DNA of 64,000 bases from Gillisia sp. CAL575 (GTDB taxonomy: Bacteria; Bacteroidota; Bacteroidia; Flavobacteriales; Flavobacteriaceae), in contig NZ_APHJ01000021.1 in assembly GCF_000403785.1 (NCBI RefSeq), positions 186,001 to 250,000 of the forward strand, given 5' to 3'. This document shows, piece by piece, positions 52,990 to 62,731 of the stretch (position 1 is its first letter; each line of letters begins with the position of its first letter). The position numbers and the translations under genes were made by a program. Under the pieces are notes generated by a model. The model had not been told where the DNA came from, did no database searches, and saw only the letters and a list, made by a program, of their open reading frames with translations.

Positions 52990-55900
52990 TTAATTCAATT
53001 TATATTTCACATGTTCTTCGTCTAAAGCATTTAATAATTCCTGTGAGATCTTCACTTTTTGCTTTCTGCTTGTCAAATTCAGTTTTATAAGCTCTTTCAT
53101 TTCATATATTATGAAATGTAAATTATGATCCCCTTTATGAGTTCTAAATATATCTTTTAAAGAGTCTATATTTTCTTCTTTCAATTCATTTATATCCAGC
53201 TGAATAGTAAGCTTTCTGGCATAAATATCCATAATATCATGCAGTAATTGAAAGTTATTAAATTGAATTCTAGGCTCTCCTTTACTCCCTGTATCCTTAT
53301 TGGTCCAGCCTTCTTTGATAAAAGCCTTGATAAACACAAAGGCATTTGGAACCAAGAAATGCTGATACTTTAAATATTCTTCGCCAAATATTCTGAATTC
53401 ATACGAATCCCAGTAATCTTCTACTGAAAATGCTGCCCAACCTTTCCCCATTTTTGAGGTTCTATGTTGAACTTCAGAGATCACTCCTCCAAATGACAGC
53501 TCACTATTCACATATTTCTCCTGCTCCTTAAAGTCTGAAACTTTAGAATTACAGAAATAATGAATTTCAGCTTTAAAATCGTCCAATGGATGACCCGAAA
53601 TATAGATCCCTACAACTTCTTTCTCTCTCTTTAACTTCCCTATACCTCCCCATTCTTCACAAGGTGGCACTACAGGTTCGGGAATCTGCACATCACTGGC
53701 TTCTCCAAATAGACTTACTTGTGAAGAGTTTTCATTCTCCTGAAATTTCACCGCATACTTTATCACTTTTTCCAAAAAGGTAATGCCATCTCCTTCATTA
53801 TGAAAATATTGTGCTCTATGATTTCCGAAGCCATCAAATCCGCCCGCTAAAGCAAGGTTTTCCAAAGCTTTTTTATTTGCAGCCCGAAGATCTAAACGTT
53901 TAGCCATATCGAAAATGGACTTATAAGGTCCTTTCTCGGTTTTCCGATTTTCTACAATACTAGCCACTGCTCCAGAGCCTACTCCTTTAACAGCACCCAT
54001 CCCAAATCTTACGGCATTTTCCTTATTTACAGAGAATTTGTAAAAAGATTCATTTACATCGGGTCCAAGCACATTAAGCTTCATTCGTTTACATTCCTCC
54101 ATAAAGAAAGTAACTTGTTTTATATCGCTCATATTGTTGGAAAGCACCGCTGCCATATACTCCGCAGGATAATGTGCCTTTAGGTAAGCCGTTTGATAAG
54201 CGATCCACGCATAACAGGTAGAGTGAGATTTGTTGAAGGCATACGCTGCAAATGCTTCCCAATCCTTCCAAACTTTTTCTAAAATTTCCCTAGGATGGCC
54301 TTTTGCCTCTCCTCCGTCAAGGAATTTTGGTTTTAATTGTTCCAGTAGCGCGAAGATTTTTTTACCCATCGCTTTCCTCAAAACATCGGCTTCTCCTTTA
54401 GTAAATCCTGCAAGTTTTTGAGAAAGTAACATCACCTGCTCTTGATAAACTGTAATCCCGTAAGTTTCCTTAAGGTATTCGTCCATTCCAGGAAGATCAT
54501 AGGCTATTTCTTCATCTCCATGCTTACGTGCAATGAAACTCGGGATATATTCCATTGGCCCTGGCCTATATAATGCATTCATCGCAATAAGATCTCCAAA
54601 TACCGTTGGCTTAAGATCTTTCATGTGTTTCTGCATTCCGGGAGATTCATATTGAAAAATCCCTACTGTTTCTCCACCTTGGAATAATTCATATGTCTTT
54701 TCATCATCTAAAGGAAAAGTATCTGGATCCAACAAGATATCATGTCGCTCCTTTACTATCTTAACTGTATCTTTTATCAAGGTTAGGGTCTTCAACCCCA
54801 AGAAGTCCATTTTTAGTAGACCAGCACTTTCCACTACTGAGTTATCAAACTGAGTAACATATAAGTCTGAATCTTTTGCCAGTGCTACCGGAACAAAGTT
54901 GGTGATATCACTTGGAGTAATAATCACCCCACAGGCGTGAATCCCTGTATTTCTTACCGAACCTTCTAAAATTCGGGCCTGATTCAGCGTTTGAGCCTGC
55001 AGATCGTCTCCATCGGCTATGTTTAGAAGTTCATTTACTTTATCCAGATCCTCACTTCGGAACATTTTCTTAAGTTCCTTGGCATCCTTCCCGAAGATTT
55101 TCCCCAATTTAGACATGGTAGGTATAAGCTTGGCTATCCTATCTGATTCATGAAGTGGCAGATCCAAAACTCTGGCTGTATCCCGAATGGAGGATTTAGC
55201 TGCCATGGAACCATAAGTGATGATCTGAGCCACCTGATTGGAACCGTATTTCTTGATTACATAATCCATTACCCTACTTCGACCTTCATCATCAAAATCA
55301 ATATCAATATCGGGCATACTTACACGATCTGGGTTTAAGAATCTCTCAAAAAGCAAATCGTACTTAATAGGATCTATATTAGTAATCTTTAAACAATAGG
55401 CAACAGCACTTCCCGCAGCGGAACCCCTACCTGGCCCAACAGATACATCCATTGCCCGAGCTGCTCGTATAAAATCTTCAGTGATCAGGAAATAACCGGG
55501 ATATCCAGTATTTTCAATAACCGAAAGTTCAAAATCTAATCTAGTTTTAATGTCTTCTGAAAGATCTCCATAACGCTCCTTAGCTCCAACATATGTCAGA
55601 TGCTTTAAATAGGTATTTTCACCACGCTTCCCTCCATCTGCAACATCTTCCTCATTCAAAAATTCTTCCGGAATATCAAAGGCGGGTAAGAGTACATCTC
55701 TGGCAAGTTCATAAGGCTCGATCTTATCTACTACTTCTTGAATATTAGAAATAGCTTCAGGAAGATCCTTAAATAAGCTCTTCATCTCTGAATCGGATTT
55801 GAAATAGAACTCGTTATTTGGCAATCCATATCTATAGCCTCTTCCTCTTCCAATTGGCGTGGCTTGCTTTTCTCCTTCTTTTACACACAACAAAATATCG

Positions 55901-57378
55901 TGTGCATTTGCATCTTCTTTTGCGCAGTAATAAGTATTATTGGAAGCAATTGTTTTTATCTGATGCTTTTTTGCGAATTTTACTAATACATCATTTACCC
56001 GATTTTCCTCCTCGAGATCATGTCGCATTAACTCTATATAAAGATCTTCTCCAAAAGTCTCCTTCCACCAAAGCAAAGCTTCTTCTGCCTGATTTTCTCC
56101 CACATTTAGGATTTTCCCGGGAACTTCCCCATACAGGTTTCCGGTTAATACAATAAGGTCTTCTTTGTATTGTTCAATGACTTTTCTATCTATTCTTGGC
56201 AAATAGTAAAACCCATTTACATAGGCGATAGAAGCCATTTTTACCAGATTATGATATCCCTTTTTATTCTTGGCAAGAATTACTATTTGATATCCATTAT
56301 CCTTTCTTGTTTTATCTAAATGATCTTCGCATACAAAGAATTCACAACCAATAATGGCTTTTAGTTCTTTTCCAGTTGCCGGCTCTCCTTTCTCTAAGGA
56401 AGCTGCATTTAAAGATCTAATTGACTTGTTATAGTTCCCAACCTCTTTTACAAAATGGAAAGCTCCCATCATGTTCCCATGATCTGTTAATGCTACCGCT
56501 GGCATATTTTCCTTGGTAGCAGATTCTATTAGATTCGGGATACTTATAGTAGATTGTAATATTGAAAATTGTGAGTGATTATGAAGGTGTGAAAACCGCA
56601 CTTCATCAAGTTTTTCAAGATTCTCTTCTATTTCTTCTGTACTAACCTCATCTACTTTTTCAAGCTTCTGAAGCTCTTCCCTTATTTTAGCCGAAGCCTT
56701 TTTAAGGTTGATATGTTTTAACCCTATAAGCTTAAATGGCTCTGGATTTTCTTCTTTATAATTTTCGAAATAGTCTTCAGGAACCTGAAGCTGTTCTTTC
56801 GTGAAATTCTCTCTTCTAATTAATTCCAAGAAACAACGCGTAGTGGCTTCCACATCGGCAGTAGCATTATGCGCTTCAGAAAAAGGCTGATCAAACAGTT
56901 CCTGATGCAACTCTGTAAGTGTTGGAAGTTTGAATCTTCCATATCTACCTCCTGGAAGTTTACATAATTCAGCTGTTTTTTCTGTACAAGTATCCAATAC
57001 AGGAAAGCTTTCCATAGGGTTATCCCATCCCTCTCTTAAAAACTCAGCGCCCATTATATTAAGATCAAATCCAACATTTTGACCTACAACAAATTTTGAA
57101 CGCTCTAAGGCTGCTTGAAATTTCTCTAATACTTGCTGAAGCGGCAATCCTTCTTGCTGAGCTAATTCAGTAGATATTCCATGTATTTTTTCTGCATCAA
57201 AAGGAATATTGAAACCTCCTGGCTGCACCAAGTAATCCTGATGTTCCACCAAGTTACCCATTTCGTCGTGTATTTGCCAAGCTATCTGAATACAGCGAGG
57301 CCAATTGTCGAAATCTGTTAATGGTGCATCCCACCTTTTTGGTAATCCCGTAGTTTCGGTATCAAAAATTAAGTACAT
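52990..57378 (-). CDS. dnaE: DNA polymerase III alpha subunit with N-terminal proofreading domain
   Basis: Replicative polymerase, about 1462 residues. I start at the Met at 57378, as family members begin MYLIFDTETTG. The first 190 residues are a DnaQ-like 3'-5' exonuclease (DTETTGL, with HNATADVEAT). Next come the PHP domain (HLHNHSQFS near 265), the polymerase core with GRGSAAGSAVAY and PDIDIDFDD near 690, the helix-hairpin-helix and an OB domain. The fused exonuclease is a known feature in Bacteroidota. The gene is intact. Confidence 0.97.
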   Translation of the reverse strand: MYLIFDTETTGLPKRWDAPLTDFDNWPRCIQIAWQIHDEMGNLVEHQDYLVQPGGFNIPFDAEKIHGISTELAQQEGLPLQQVLEKFQAALERSKFVVGQNVGFDLNIMGAEFLREGWDNPMESFPVLDTCTEKTAELCKLPGGRYGRFKLPTLTELHQELFDQPFSEAHNATADVEATTRCFLELIRRENFTKEQLQVPEDYFENYKEENPEPFKLIGLKHINLKKASAKIREELQKLEKVDEVSTEEIEENLEKLDEVRFSHLHNHSQFSILQSTISIPNLIESATKENMPAVALTDHGNMMGAFHFVKEVGNYNKSIRSLNAASLEKGEPATGKELKAIIGCEFFVCEDHLDKTRKDNGYQIVILAKNKKGYHNLVKMASIAYVNGFYYLPRIDRKVIEQYKEDLIVLTGNLYGEVPGKILNVGENQAEEALLWWKETFGEDLYIELMRHDLEEENRVNDVLVKFAKKHQIKTIASNNTYYCAKEDANAHDILLCVKEGEKQATPIGRGRGYRYGLPNNEFYFKSDSEMKSLFKDLPEAISNIQEVVDKIEPYELARDVLLPAFDIPEEFLNEEDVADGGKRGENTYLKHLTYVGAKERYGDLSEDIKTRLDFELSVIENTGYPGYFLITEDFIRAARAMDVSVGPGRGSAAGSAVAYCLKITNIDPIKYDLLFERFLNPDRVSMPDIDIDFDDEGRSRVMDYVIKKYGSNQVAQIITYGSMAAKSSIRDTARVLDLPLHESDRIAKLIPTMSKLGKIFGKDAKELKKMFRSEDLDKVNELLNIADGDDLQAQTLNQARILEGSVRNTGIHACGVIITPSDITNFVPVALAKDSDLYVTQFDNSVVESAGLLKMDFLGLKTLTLIKDTVKIVKERHDILLDPDTFPLDDEKTYELFQGGETVGIFQYESPGMQKHMKDLKPTVFGDLIAMNALYRPGPMEYIPSFIARKHGDEEIAYDLPGMDEYLKETYGITVYQEQVMLLSQKLAGFTKGEADVLRKAMGKKIFALLEQLKPKFLDGGEAKGHPREILEKVWKDWEAFAAYAFNKSHSTCYAWIAYQTAYLKAHYPAEYMAAVLSNNMSDIKQVTFFMEECKRMKLNVLGPDVNESFYKFSVNKENAVRFGMGAVKGVGSGAVASIVENRKTEKGPYKSIFDMAKRLDLRAANKKALENLALAGGFDGFGNHRAQYFHNEGDGITFLEKVIKYAVKFQENENSSQVSLFGEASDVQIPEPVVPPCEEWGGIGKLKREKEVVGIYISGHPLDDFKAEIHYFCNSKVSDFKEQEKYVNSELSFGGVISEVQHRTSKMGKGWAAFSVEDYWDSYEFRIFGEEYLKYQHFLVPNAFVFIKAFIKEGWTNKDTGSKGEPRIQFNNFQLLHDIMDIYARKLTIQLDINELKEENIDSLKDIFRTHKGDHNLHFIIYEMKELIKLNLTSRKQKVKISQELLNALDEEHVKYKLN

Positions 57379-57599
57379 GTTCTTGTTTTCTCGAAATTTC
57401 ACTTAGGGTGAAATCTCATTAATAAATTCACAAACTAATCCTTGGGAAAATGGACTCCCAAAAAGTTATAAAAAACTGTAAATAAGGGAGGTATAAATAA
57501 ATATGTGAATTAAATTTTCGATTTAAAAATAGGAAATTTTAATTCGAATTTAAATAGAAGCCAAAACTAATTATCAACCAATTTTTCATGTAAAAAAAA

Positions 57600-57638
57600 T
57601 CCTCCCGGAATATGCTTTAAAGCATACCCCGGGAGGAA
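57600..57638 (-). terminator. Intrinsic terminator
   Basis: CCTCCCGG and CCGGGAGG with inner ATATGC/GCATA arms form a very strong stem, followed on the minus strand by a T tract. It ends the four-helix-bundle gene. Confidence 0.85.
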
Positions 57639-57669
57639 AAATTTTCAATAGTATTTACCTATAAGTCAA

Positions 57670-58116
57670 CTACCACTTATTCTCCATAGACTTCACTTTA
57701 TTTAAAGATGAAGTAATAGAATCTCTTTGTTTAGTTAAAATATTTCCTGTAGATGCAGGAAGATTTGTATCCTTTAAAACTTCATTATATTCCTCTACAG
57801 CAGCTTTTTCACCTCTAACAGCTTCTTCCAAAACGGCTTCTTCTTTATCTGAAGAAAAGCTGGTTTTAAGATTCATCCAAGTACGATGAACATCACCTGC
57901 TAAACTAGTTCCCTTTTCTGGAGCTTCTCCAAAATTTCTAATTTCAGACTTTAATTCGTGACCAAAATCATAACGCTCTTTTGCTCTTTCGTTAAAAAAT
58001 GATTGCAGTTGAGGATTTTTCACTTTCTCTGCAGCGAATTTATAACCCTTTTCTGCGTCATAATTTTTTTCTAACAATTCGTTCAATTTATTTGCAACAT
58101 CTTCAGAATACTTCAT
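57670..58116 (-). CDS. DUF2383 (PA2169-type) four-helix-bundle protein
   Basis: A 148-residue helical protein without signal or membrane segment. It has the PA2169-type start (LNELLEKNYDAEKGYKFAAEKV) and the E-rich pattern of ferritin-like bundles (AVRGEKAAVEEYNEVL). Related proteins appear in stress responses. It is single, with a strong terminator. Confidence 0.85.
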   Translation of the reverse strand: MKYSEDVANKLNELLEKNYDAEKGYKFAAEKVKNPQLQSFFNERAKERYDFGHELKSEIRNFGEAPEKGTSLAGDVHRTWMNLKTSFSSDKEEAVLEEAVRGEKAAVEEYNEVLKDTNLPASTGNILTKQRDSITSSLNKVKSMENKW

Positions 58117-58432
58117 TTTTATATTTTTTTGATTAGTAATTTATTTTCAACAGTGTAAAAATAGAAGATAATGAAGCTCGCAACAACCTATTTAACAGGC
58201 TTTAGCAAAGTTTAACTGCTTTTAACAAGCCTTGATATATAATAGATATTTATTCATAAATAATAACTAACAACACATACTAAATCATCTTTAATGAAAT
58301 GATTTTAAACTAGATAAACCCAATATCTATTAAAATATTAGGTTGACAATTTATGTTCAGAAAAACAAATAATATAGTATCTTTGCAGACTTATTAATAA
58401 TAGAGGTCGTGAACCTCACTAATTAATTTATT
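58117..58432. other. Intergenic region with rpsP promoter
   Basis: A divergent region. It holds a clear -7 box TATCTTTG at 58378-58385 for rpsP. Upstream sequence is AT-rich and shows no other feature. Confidence 0.6.
58378..58385 (+). promoter_or_regulatory. rpsP -7 promoter box
   Basis: TATCTTTG fits TAnnTTTG, 48 nt before the ATG. A TTGACA near 58343 is 32 nt away, too far for the usual 19-nt spacer, so the -33 element is weak. Confidence 0.6.
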
Positions 58433-58972
58433 ATGCCTGTAAAAATTAGATTACAAAGACACGGTAAAAAAGGAAAACCTTTTTACTGGATTATTGCTGC
58501 GGATACCCGCGCAAAAAGAGATGGAAAATACCTTGAGAAAATTGGTATCTACAATCCAAATACTAACCCTGCAACTATTGAATTAGATGTAGATGGTGCT
58601 GTAAAATGGTTACAAAATGGTGCACAACCAACAGATACGGCTCGTGCAATCCTTTCTTACAAAGGTGCCCTTCTTAAAAATCACCTTGCAGGTGGAGTTA
58701 GAAAAGGAGCATTAACTGAAGACCAAGCTGAAGAGAAATTCAAAACTTGGTTAGAAGAAAAAGAAGGAACTGTTTCTTCTAAGGAAGAGTCTTTAACTAA
58801 AGCACAACAAGATGCTAAGAATAAAGCTCTAGATGCAGAAAAAGAAGTGAACGCTAAACGTATGGCAGCATCAGCAGAAGCTGAAACTGCAGCCGCTGAC
58901 GCTGAAGCTGCGACTGAAGAAACTGAAGTTGAAGCTACTGAAGCCTCATCTGAAGAGAATAAAGAAGCTTAA
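58433..58972 (+). CDS. rpsP: 30S ribosomal protein S16
   Basis: Binds 16S rRNA in the body of the small subunit. The first 80 residues are standard S16 ([40 protein letters not shown]). The protein has 179 residues, longer than the usual 80-90; the C-terminal tail is Ala/Glu-rich and probably disordered, as often in this phylum. It is followed by rimM 15 nt later, the conserved order. Confidence 0.97.
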   Translation: MPVKIRLQRHGKKGKPFYWIIAADTRAKRDGKYLEKIGIYNPNTNPATIELDVDGAVKWLQNGAQPTDTARAILSYKGALLKNHLAGGVRKGALTEDQAEEKFKTWLEEKEGTVSSKEESLTKAQQDAKNKALDAEKEVNAKRMAASAEAETAAADAEAATEETEVEATEASSEENKEA

Positions 58973-58987
58973 TTTAAATTTCTAGCG

Positions 58988-59515
58988 ATGCTTAAAGAAG
59001 AATGTTTCTATTTAGGAAAGATCGTTAGTAAGTTTAGTTTTAAAGGGGAGGTATTAATTAAACTTGATACCGATGAACCTGAAGAATACACAGGAATGGA
59101 ATCGGTTTTCGTTGAATACAACGAAAACTTGGTTCCATTTTTTATTGAAAGAAGCGGGCTTCACCGAAGCACCTTACTACGAGTAAAATTTGAAGATGTA
59201 GATACAGAAGAGGATGCAGAAGACATCATGAAATGTGCTGTATACCTTCCTCTTAATCAACTTCCAGAATTAGATGGTGACAAATTCTACTTTCACGAGA
59301 TAATTGGTTTCACTGTAGAAGATGTGAATTATGGTACCGTTGGAAAGATCACCGCTATAAATGATAGTACCTCACAATCTTTGTTTGAAATAGACAAGAA
59401 TGGGAAACAGGTTCTTATCCCTTTGAACGATGAGTTCATAGAAAAACTAGACAAGAAGAATAAGATTATTTTTGTTAAAACTCCAGAAGGTCTTATAGAT
59501 CTTTACTTAGACTAA
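58988..59515 (+). CDS. rimM: Ribosome maturation factor RimM
   Basis: Assists 30S maturation and binds ribosomal protein S19. The N-terminal part (YLGKIVSKFSFKGEVLIKLDTDEP) and the PRC-barrel C-terminal part (GFTVEDVNYGTVGKITAINDSTSQ and LIPLNDEFI) are both present at family length (175 residues). It is between rpsP and a methyltransferase gene. Confidence 0.96.
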   Translation: MLKEECFYLGKIVSKFSFKGEVLIKLDTDEPEEYTGMESVFVEYNENLVPFFIERSGLHRSTLLRVKFEDVDTEEDAEDIMKCAVYLPLNQLPELDGDKFYFHEIIGFTVEDVNYGTVGKITAINDSTSQSLFEIDKNGKQVLIPLNDEFIEKLDKKNKIIFVKTPEGLIDLYLD

Positions 59516-59521
59516 TCCATT

Positions 59522-60241
59522 TTGGAAACCCCTTTTCGATTTAAAGAATTTAGTATTTCTCAAGACAAATGCGCCATGAAAATTGGTACAGATGCTGTCT
59601 TAATTGGTGCTTGGACTCCTATTTCTTCTGAAGTTAATTCTATTCTTGATATTGGAACAGGAACCGGGATTATTGCATTAATGCTCGCACAACGTAGCTT
59701 TGCCGAAACCATAGATGCTCTGGAGATCGATGAAGACGCTTATGAGCAAGCTGTAGATAATTTTGAAAATAGTCCATGGGGAGATCGATTGTTCTGTTAT
59801 CACGCGGCCTTCGACGAGTTTGTTGAAGAAATGCAGGAAGAAAAATATGATCTTATAGTAAGTAATCCACCTTTCTTTACCAATAACTCAGCTTCAGAAA
59901 TTACAACTTCCAGAGAAACTGCCAGATTGCAGGCATCACTTCCATTTGAAGAACTATTACATGGCGTGTCACAATTACTTTCAGAAAATGGAATTTTGAG
60001 CATTGTGATCCCAAAAGAAGAAGAAACTACTGTGGTAGAAATTGCTGCTGCAAACAATCTATACCCAAACAAGATCACTGAAGTAAAAGGGACTAAAACT
60101 GCAAAAGTAAAACGCAGCTTGATTACTTTTCAATTCCTTCAGAAGGAAATAGAAAAAGATTTGTTGATCCTAGAAGAAAGCAGACACAACTACACTCCGG
60201 AATACAAAAAAATGGTAGCTCCGTTTTACCTTAAATTATAA
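59522..60241 (+). CDS. tRNA1(Val) adenine-37 N6-methyltransferase-like (YfiC/TrmN6)
   Basis: SAM-dependent methyltransferase, 239 residues. The start is TTG at 59522 (LETPFRFKEFSISQDKCAMKI), 6 nt after rimM. The SAM motif ILDIGTGTGIIALMLAQ and the catalytic VSNPPFF are clear; the KCAMKIGTDAVLIGAW region is characteristic of the YfiC group, which methylates A37 of tRNA-Val1. It is co-transcribed with rpsP-rimM. Confidence 0.9.
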   Translation: METPFRFKEFSISQDKCAMKIGTDAVLIGAWTPISSEVNSILDIGTGTGIIALMLAQRSFAETIDALEIDEDAYEQAVDNFENSPWGDRLFCYHAAFDEFVEEMQEEKYDLIVSNPPFFTNNSASEITTSRETARLQASLPFEELLHGVSQLLSENGILSIVIPKEEETTVVEIAAANNLYPNKITEVKGTKTAKVKRSLITFQFLQKEIEKDLLILEESRHNYTPEYKKMVAPFYLKL

Positions 60242-60300
60242 GCTTTTTAAATTGCTTGCTAATAGCGGGTTGGTTATTTTTGTTTACAAAATCATAACCA

Positions 60301-61479
60301 ATGAAACCAGATTTATTCCAAGCTCCAGATTATTACAATCTAGACGATCTTTTAACCGAAGAACATAAAATGGTACGTGACGCTGCTCGTGAATGGGTAA
60401 AGCGAGATGTATCTCCTATTATAGAAGAAGCAGCACAAGACGCTAAATTTCCTAAATCTATTATTAAAGGTCTTGCTGAAATTGGTGCTTTTGGACCTTA
60501 TATCCCTGAAGAATACGGGGGAGCTGGTCTTGACCAGATCGCCTACGGACTTATTATGCAGGAAATTGAGCGTGGAGACAGTGGAGTTAGATCTACAGCA
60601 TCTGTTCAGTCTTCCTTAGTTATGTATCCAATTTACAAATATGGAAGCGAAGAGCAACGCAAGAAATATTTGCCAAAATTAGCTTCAGGAGAATTCATGG
60701 GTTGTTTTGGACTTACCGAACCAGATCACGGATCTAATCCAAGTGGAATGGTAACAAATTTTAAAGATAAAGGAGATCATTATTTATTGAATGGAGCCAA
60801 ACTTTGGATCTCCAACTCTCCTTTCGCAGATATCGCTGTGGTTTGGGCTAAAAATGAAGAAGGTAGAATCCACGGGCTTATCGTTGAACGCGGAATGGAA
60901 GGCTTCTCTACGCCAGAGACACATAATAAATGGTCTCTTCGTGCAAGTGCTACGGGAGAATTGATATTTGATAACGTGAAAATCCCTAAGGAAAACTTAC
61001 TTCCAAATAAATCTGGATTAGGAGCACCGCTTGGTTGCTTAGATTCTGCAAGATTTGGAATTGCATGGGGAGCAATTGGAGCAGCGATGGATTGCTACGA
61101 TACTGCTCTTAGATATTCTAAGGAGCGCGTTCAATTTGGAAAACCAATTGCCAGTTTCCAATTGCAACAAAAGAAACTAGCCGAAATGATCACCGAGATC
61201 ACCAAAGCACAGTTATTAGCATGGAGGTTGGGAGTTCTAAGAAATGAAGGAAAAGCAACCTCAGCTCAAATTTCGATGGCTAAAAGGAATAATGTAGATA
61301 TGGCCCTAAAAGTCGCCAGAGAAGCTAGACAAGTATTAGGTGCTATGGGAATTACAGGTGATTATAGCATCATGCGACATATGATGAATCTTGAAAGTGT
61401 AATCACCTACGAGGGAACTCATGATATTCATTTATTAATTACCGGAATGGATATTACTGGAATTCCAGCTTTTAACTAA
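60301..61479 (+). CDS. Acyl-CoA dehydrogenase, glutaryl-CoA dehydrogenase type
   Basis: FAD enzyme of 392 residues that oxidises acyl-CoA esters. The acyl-CoA dehydrogenase signatures are present: the FAD loop FGLTEPDHGSNPSGM, LNGAKLWISNSPFADIAVVWA, RFGIAWGAIGAAMDCYDTALRY, and the C-terminal QVLGAMGI. Near 375 TYEGTHDIH carries the catalytic Glu in the position used by glutaryl-CoA dehydrogenases. It probably acts in lysine/tryptophan breakdown. Its own terminator lies at 61507-61530. Confidence 0.9.
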   Translation: MKPDLFQAPDYYNLDDLLTEEHKMVRDAAREWVKRDVSPIIEEAAQDAKFPKSIIKGLAEIGAFGPYIPEEYGGAGLDQIAYGLIMQEIERGDSGVRSTASVQSSLVMYPIYKYGSEEQRKKYLPKLASGEFMGCFGLTEPDHGSNPSGMVTNFKDKGDHYLLNGAKLWISNSPFADIAVVWAKNEEGRIHGLIVERGMEGFSTPETHNKWSLRASATGELIFDNVKIPKENLLPNKSGLGAPLGCLDSARFGIAWGAIGAAMDCYDTALRYSKERVQFGKPIASFQLQQKKLAEMITEITKAQLLAWRLGVLRNEGKATSAQISMAKRNNVDMALKVAREARQVLGAMGITGDYSIMRHMMNLESVITYEGTHDIHLLITGMDITGIPAFN

Positions 61480-61506
61480 AAAAATATAATAAAGATCATA
61501 ATATAT

Positions 61507-61536
61507 GGGTGGCTATTATATTAGTCACCCTTTTTT
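61507..61536 (+). terminator. Intrinsic terminator
   Basis: GGGTGGCT pairs with AGTCACCC (one mispair) and is followed by TTTTTT. Confidence 0.7.
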
Positions 61537-61655
61537 AGTACAAAAAATTGAAATTGAAGTTAAAATTTAGTAGTATGTTAAAATAAGACAAAACCGAGGC
61601 AATCGCTTTATAAATCCTGATTTGCTGAGTAGTTTTGCAAAATGAAAGAAAGCAC

Positions 61656-62432
61656 ATGATACAAGAGCTAAATAAAACCTTAGAACCTTATACAAATCAA
61701 TTATTAAATCATCCCTTATACAGTAAGATAACAAGACCAGAACATTTGCGATGTTTCATGGAGCATCATGTATTTGCCGTGTGGGATTTTATGTCGCTGT
61801 TAAAATATTTACAGAACAATCTAACAAAAACGACCACTCCATGGATGCCTGTTGGAAATCCCGAAATAAGATATCTTATTAATGAAATAGTACTGGCAGA
61901 GGAAACCGACCTTAATATTCAAGGAAAACGACAGAGTCACTTTGAAATGTATCTGGAAGCAATGAGAGGCAGCGGTGCCGATCTAAAGAAAATGGAAGAT
62001 TTTCTGCTTCATGTAGCTCATGGTACAGATATTTTTTTAGTGATCGCGGTAAGTGACTTACCAGCAAGCATTAAACATTTTTTACTGTTTACTTTTGGAA
62101 CCATTTCACAAGGAGATCTTCATAAAGTTGCAGCAGCATTTACATTTGGTCGTGAAGGATTAATTCCAAATATGTTCACTTCTATAATTAATAATATTCA
62201 ACAGCAATTCCCTGAAGAAGATCTTAAACTATTTAAATATTATTTTGACCGACATATAGAGCTAGATGCAGATGAGCATGGTCCAATGGCTTTTAAAATG
62301 GTGGAGGAATTATGTGAAAATGACCCAATAAAAATAAACGAGGTAAAAGAGGTTGCTGAAAATGCTCTTAAGAGTAGAATAACTTTATGGGATGGGATTT
62401 TAAAGGAAATAGAATCCGAAGTTCTGGCTTAA
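61656..62432 (+). CDS. DUF3050 protein (heme-oxygenase-like fold)
   Basis: A 258-residue protein; I start at ATG 61656 (MIQELNKTLEPYTNQLLNHPLY), not at an in-frame TTG 21 nt earlier. The DUF3050 pattern is visible: LMEHHVFAVWDFMSLLKYLQ, LPASIKHFLLFTFGT and DRHIELDADEHGPMA. The His and Glu residues in the first and last segments resemble the metal site of di-iron heme-oxygenase-like proteins. The substrate is unknown. Confidence 0.85.
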   Translation: MIQELNKTLEPYTNQLLNHPLYSKITRPEHLRCFMEHHVFAVWDFMSLLKYLQNNLTKTTTPWMPVGNPEIRYLINEIVLAEETDLNIQGKRQSHFEMYLEAMRGSGADLKKMEDFLLHVAHGTDIFLVIAVSDLPASIKHFLLFTFGTISQGDLHKVAAAFTFGREGLIPNMFTSIINNIQQQFPEEDLKLFKYYFDRHIELDADEHGPMAFKMVEELCENDPIKINEVKEVAENALKSRITLWDGILKEIESEVLA

Positions 62433-62731
62433 ACTGAATGATCTTCGCTTTTGTGCCAATAATTACGTAACCAGCTATATTCAGTTTCGTAATCATATTG
62501 AGCTTTTTAAAAAAATATTCTTGAATTCCTGGTGATAAAAAGTATCTCAAGTAAGATCCGATTTCACTGAGATCCTTCGACAGGCTCAGGATGACAATGG
62601 AACACTCACACCATCAAGAACTAGTTTCAGCTTCCATTAGATGCGACCCTGGAACAAGTTCAGGGTGACGAGATGGTATTATCTTCTACAAAAAAACCTG
62701 AATAAGCATGACGTATAATATTTTAAAGATT
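62433..62731. repeat. Intergenic stretch with REP-like units
   Basis: Contains CCTTCGACAGGCTCAGGATG at 62574-62593 and a similar AACAAGTTCAGGGTGAC near 62650-62670. Such units are frequent between flavobacterial genes. No gene is seen. Confidence 0.6.
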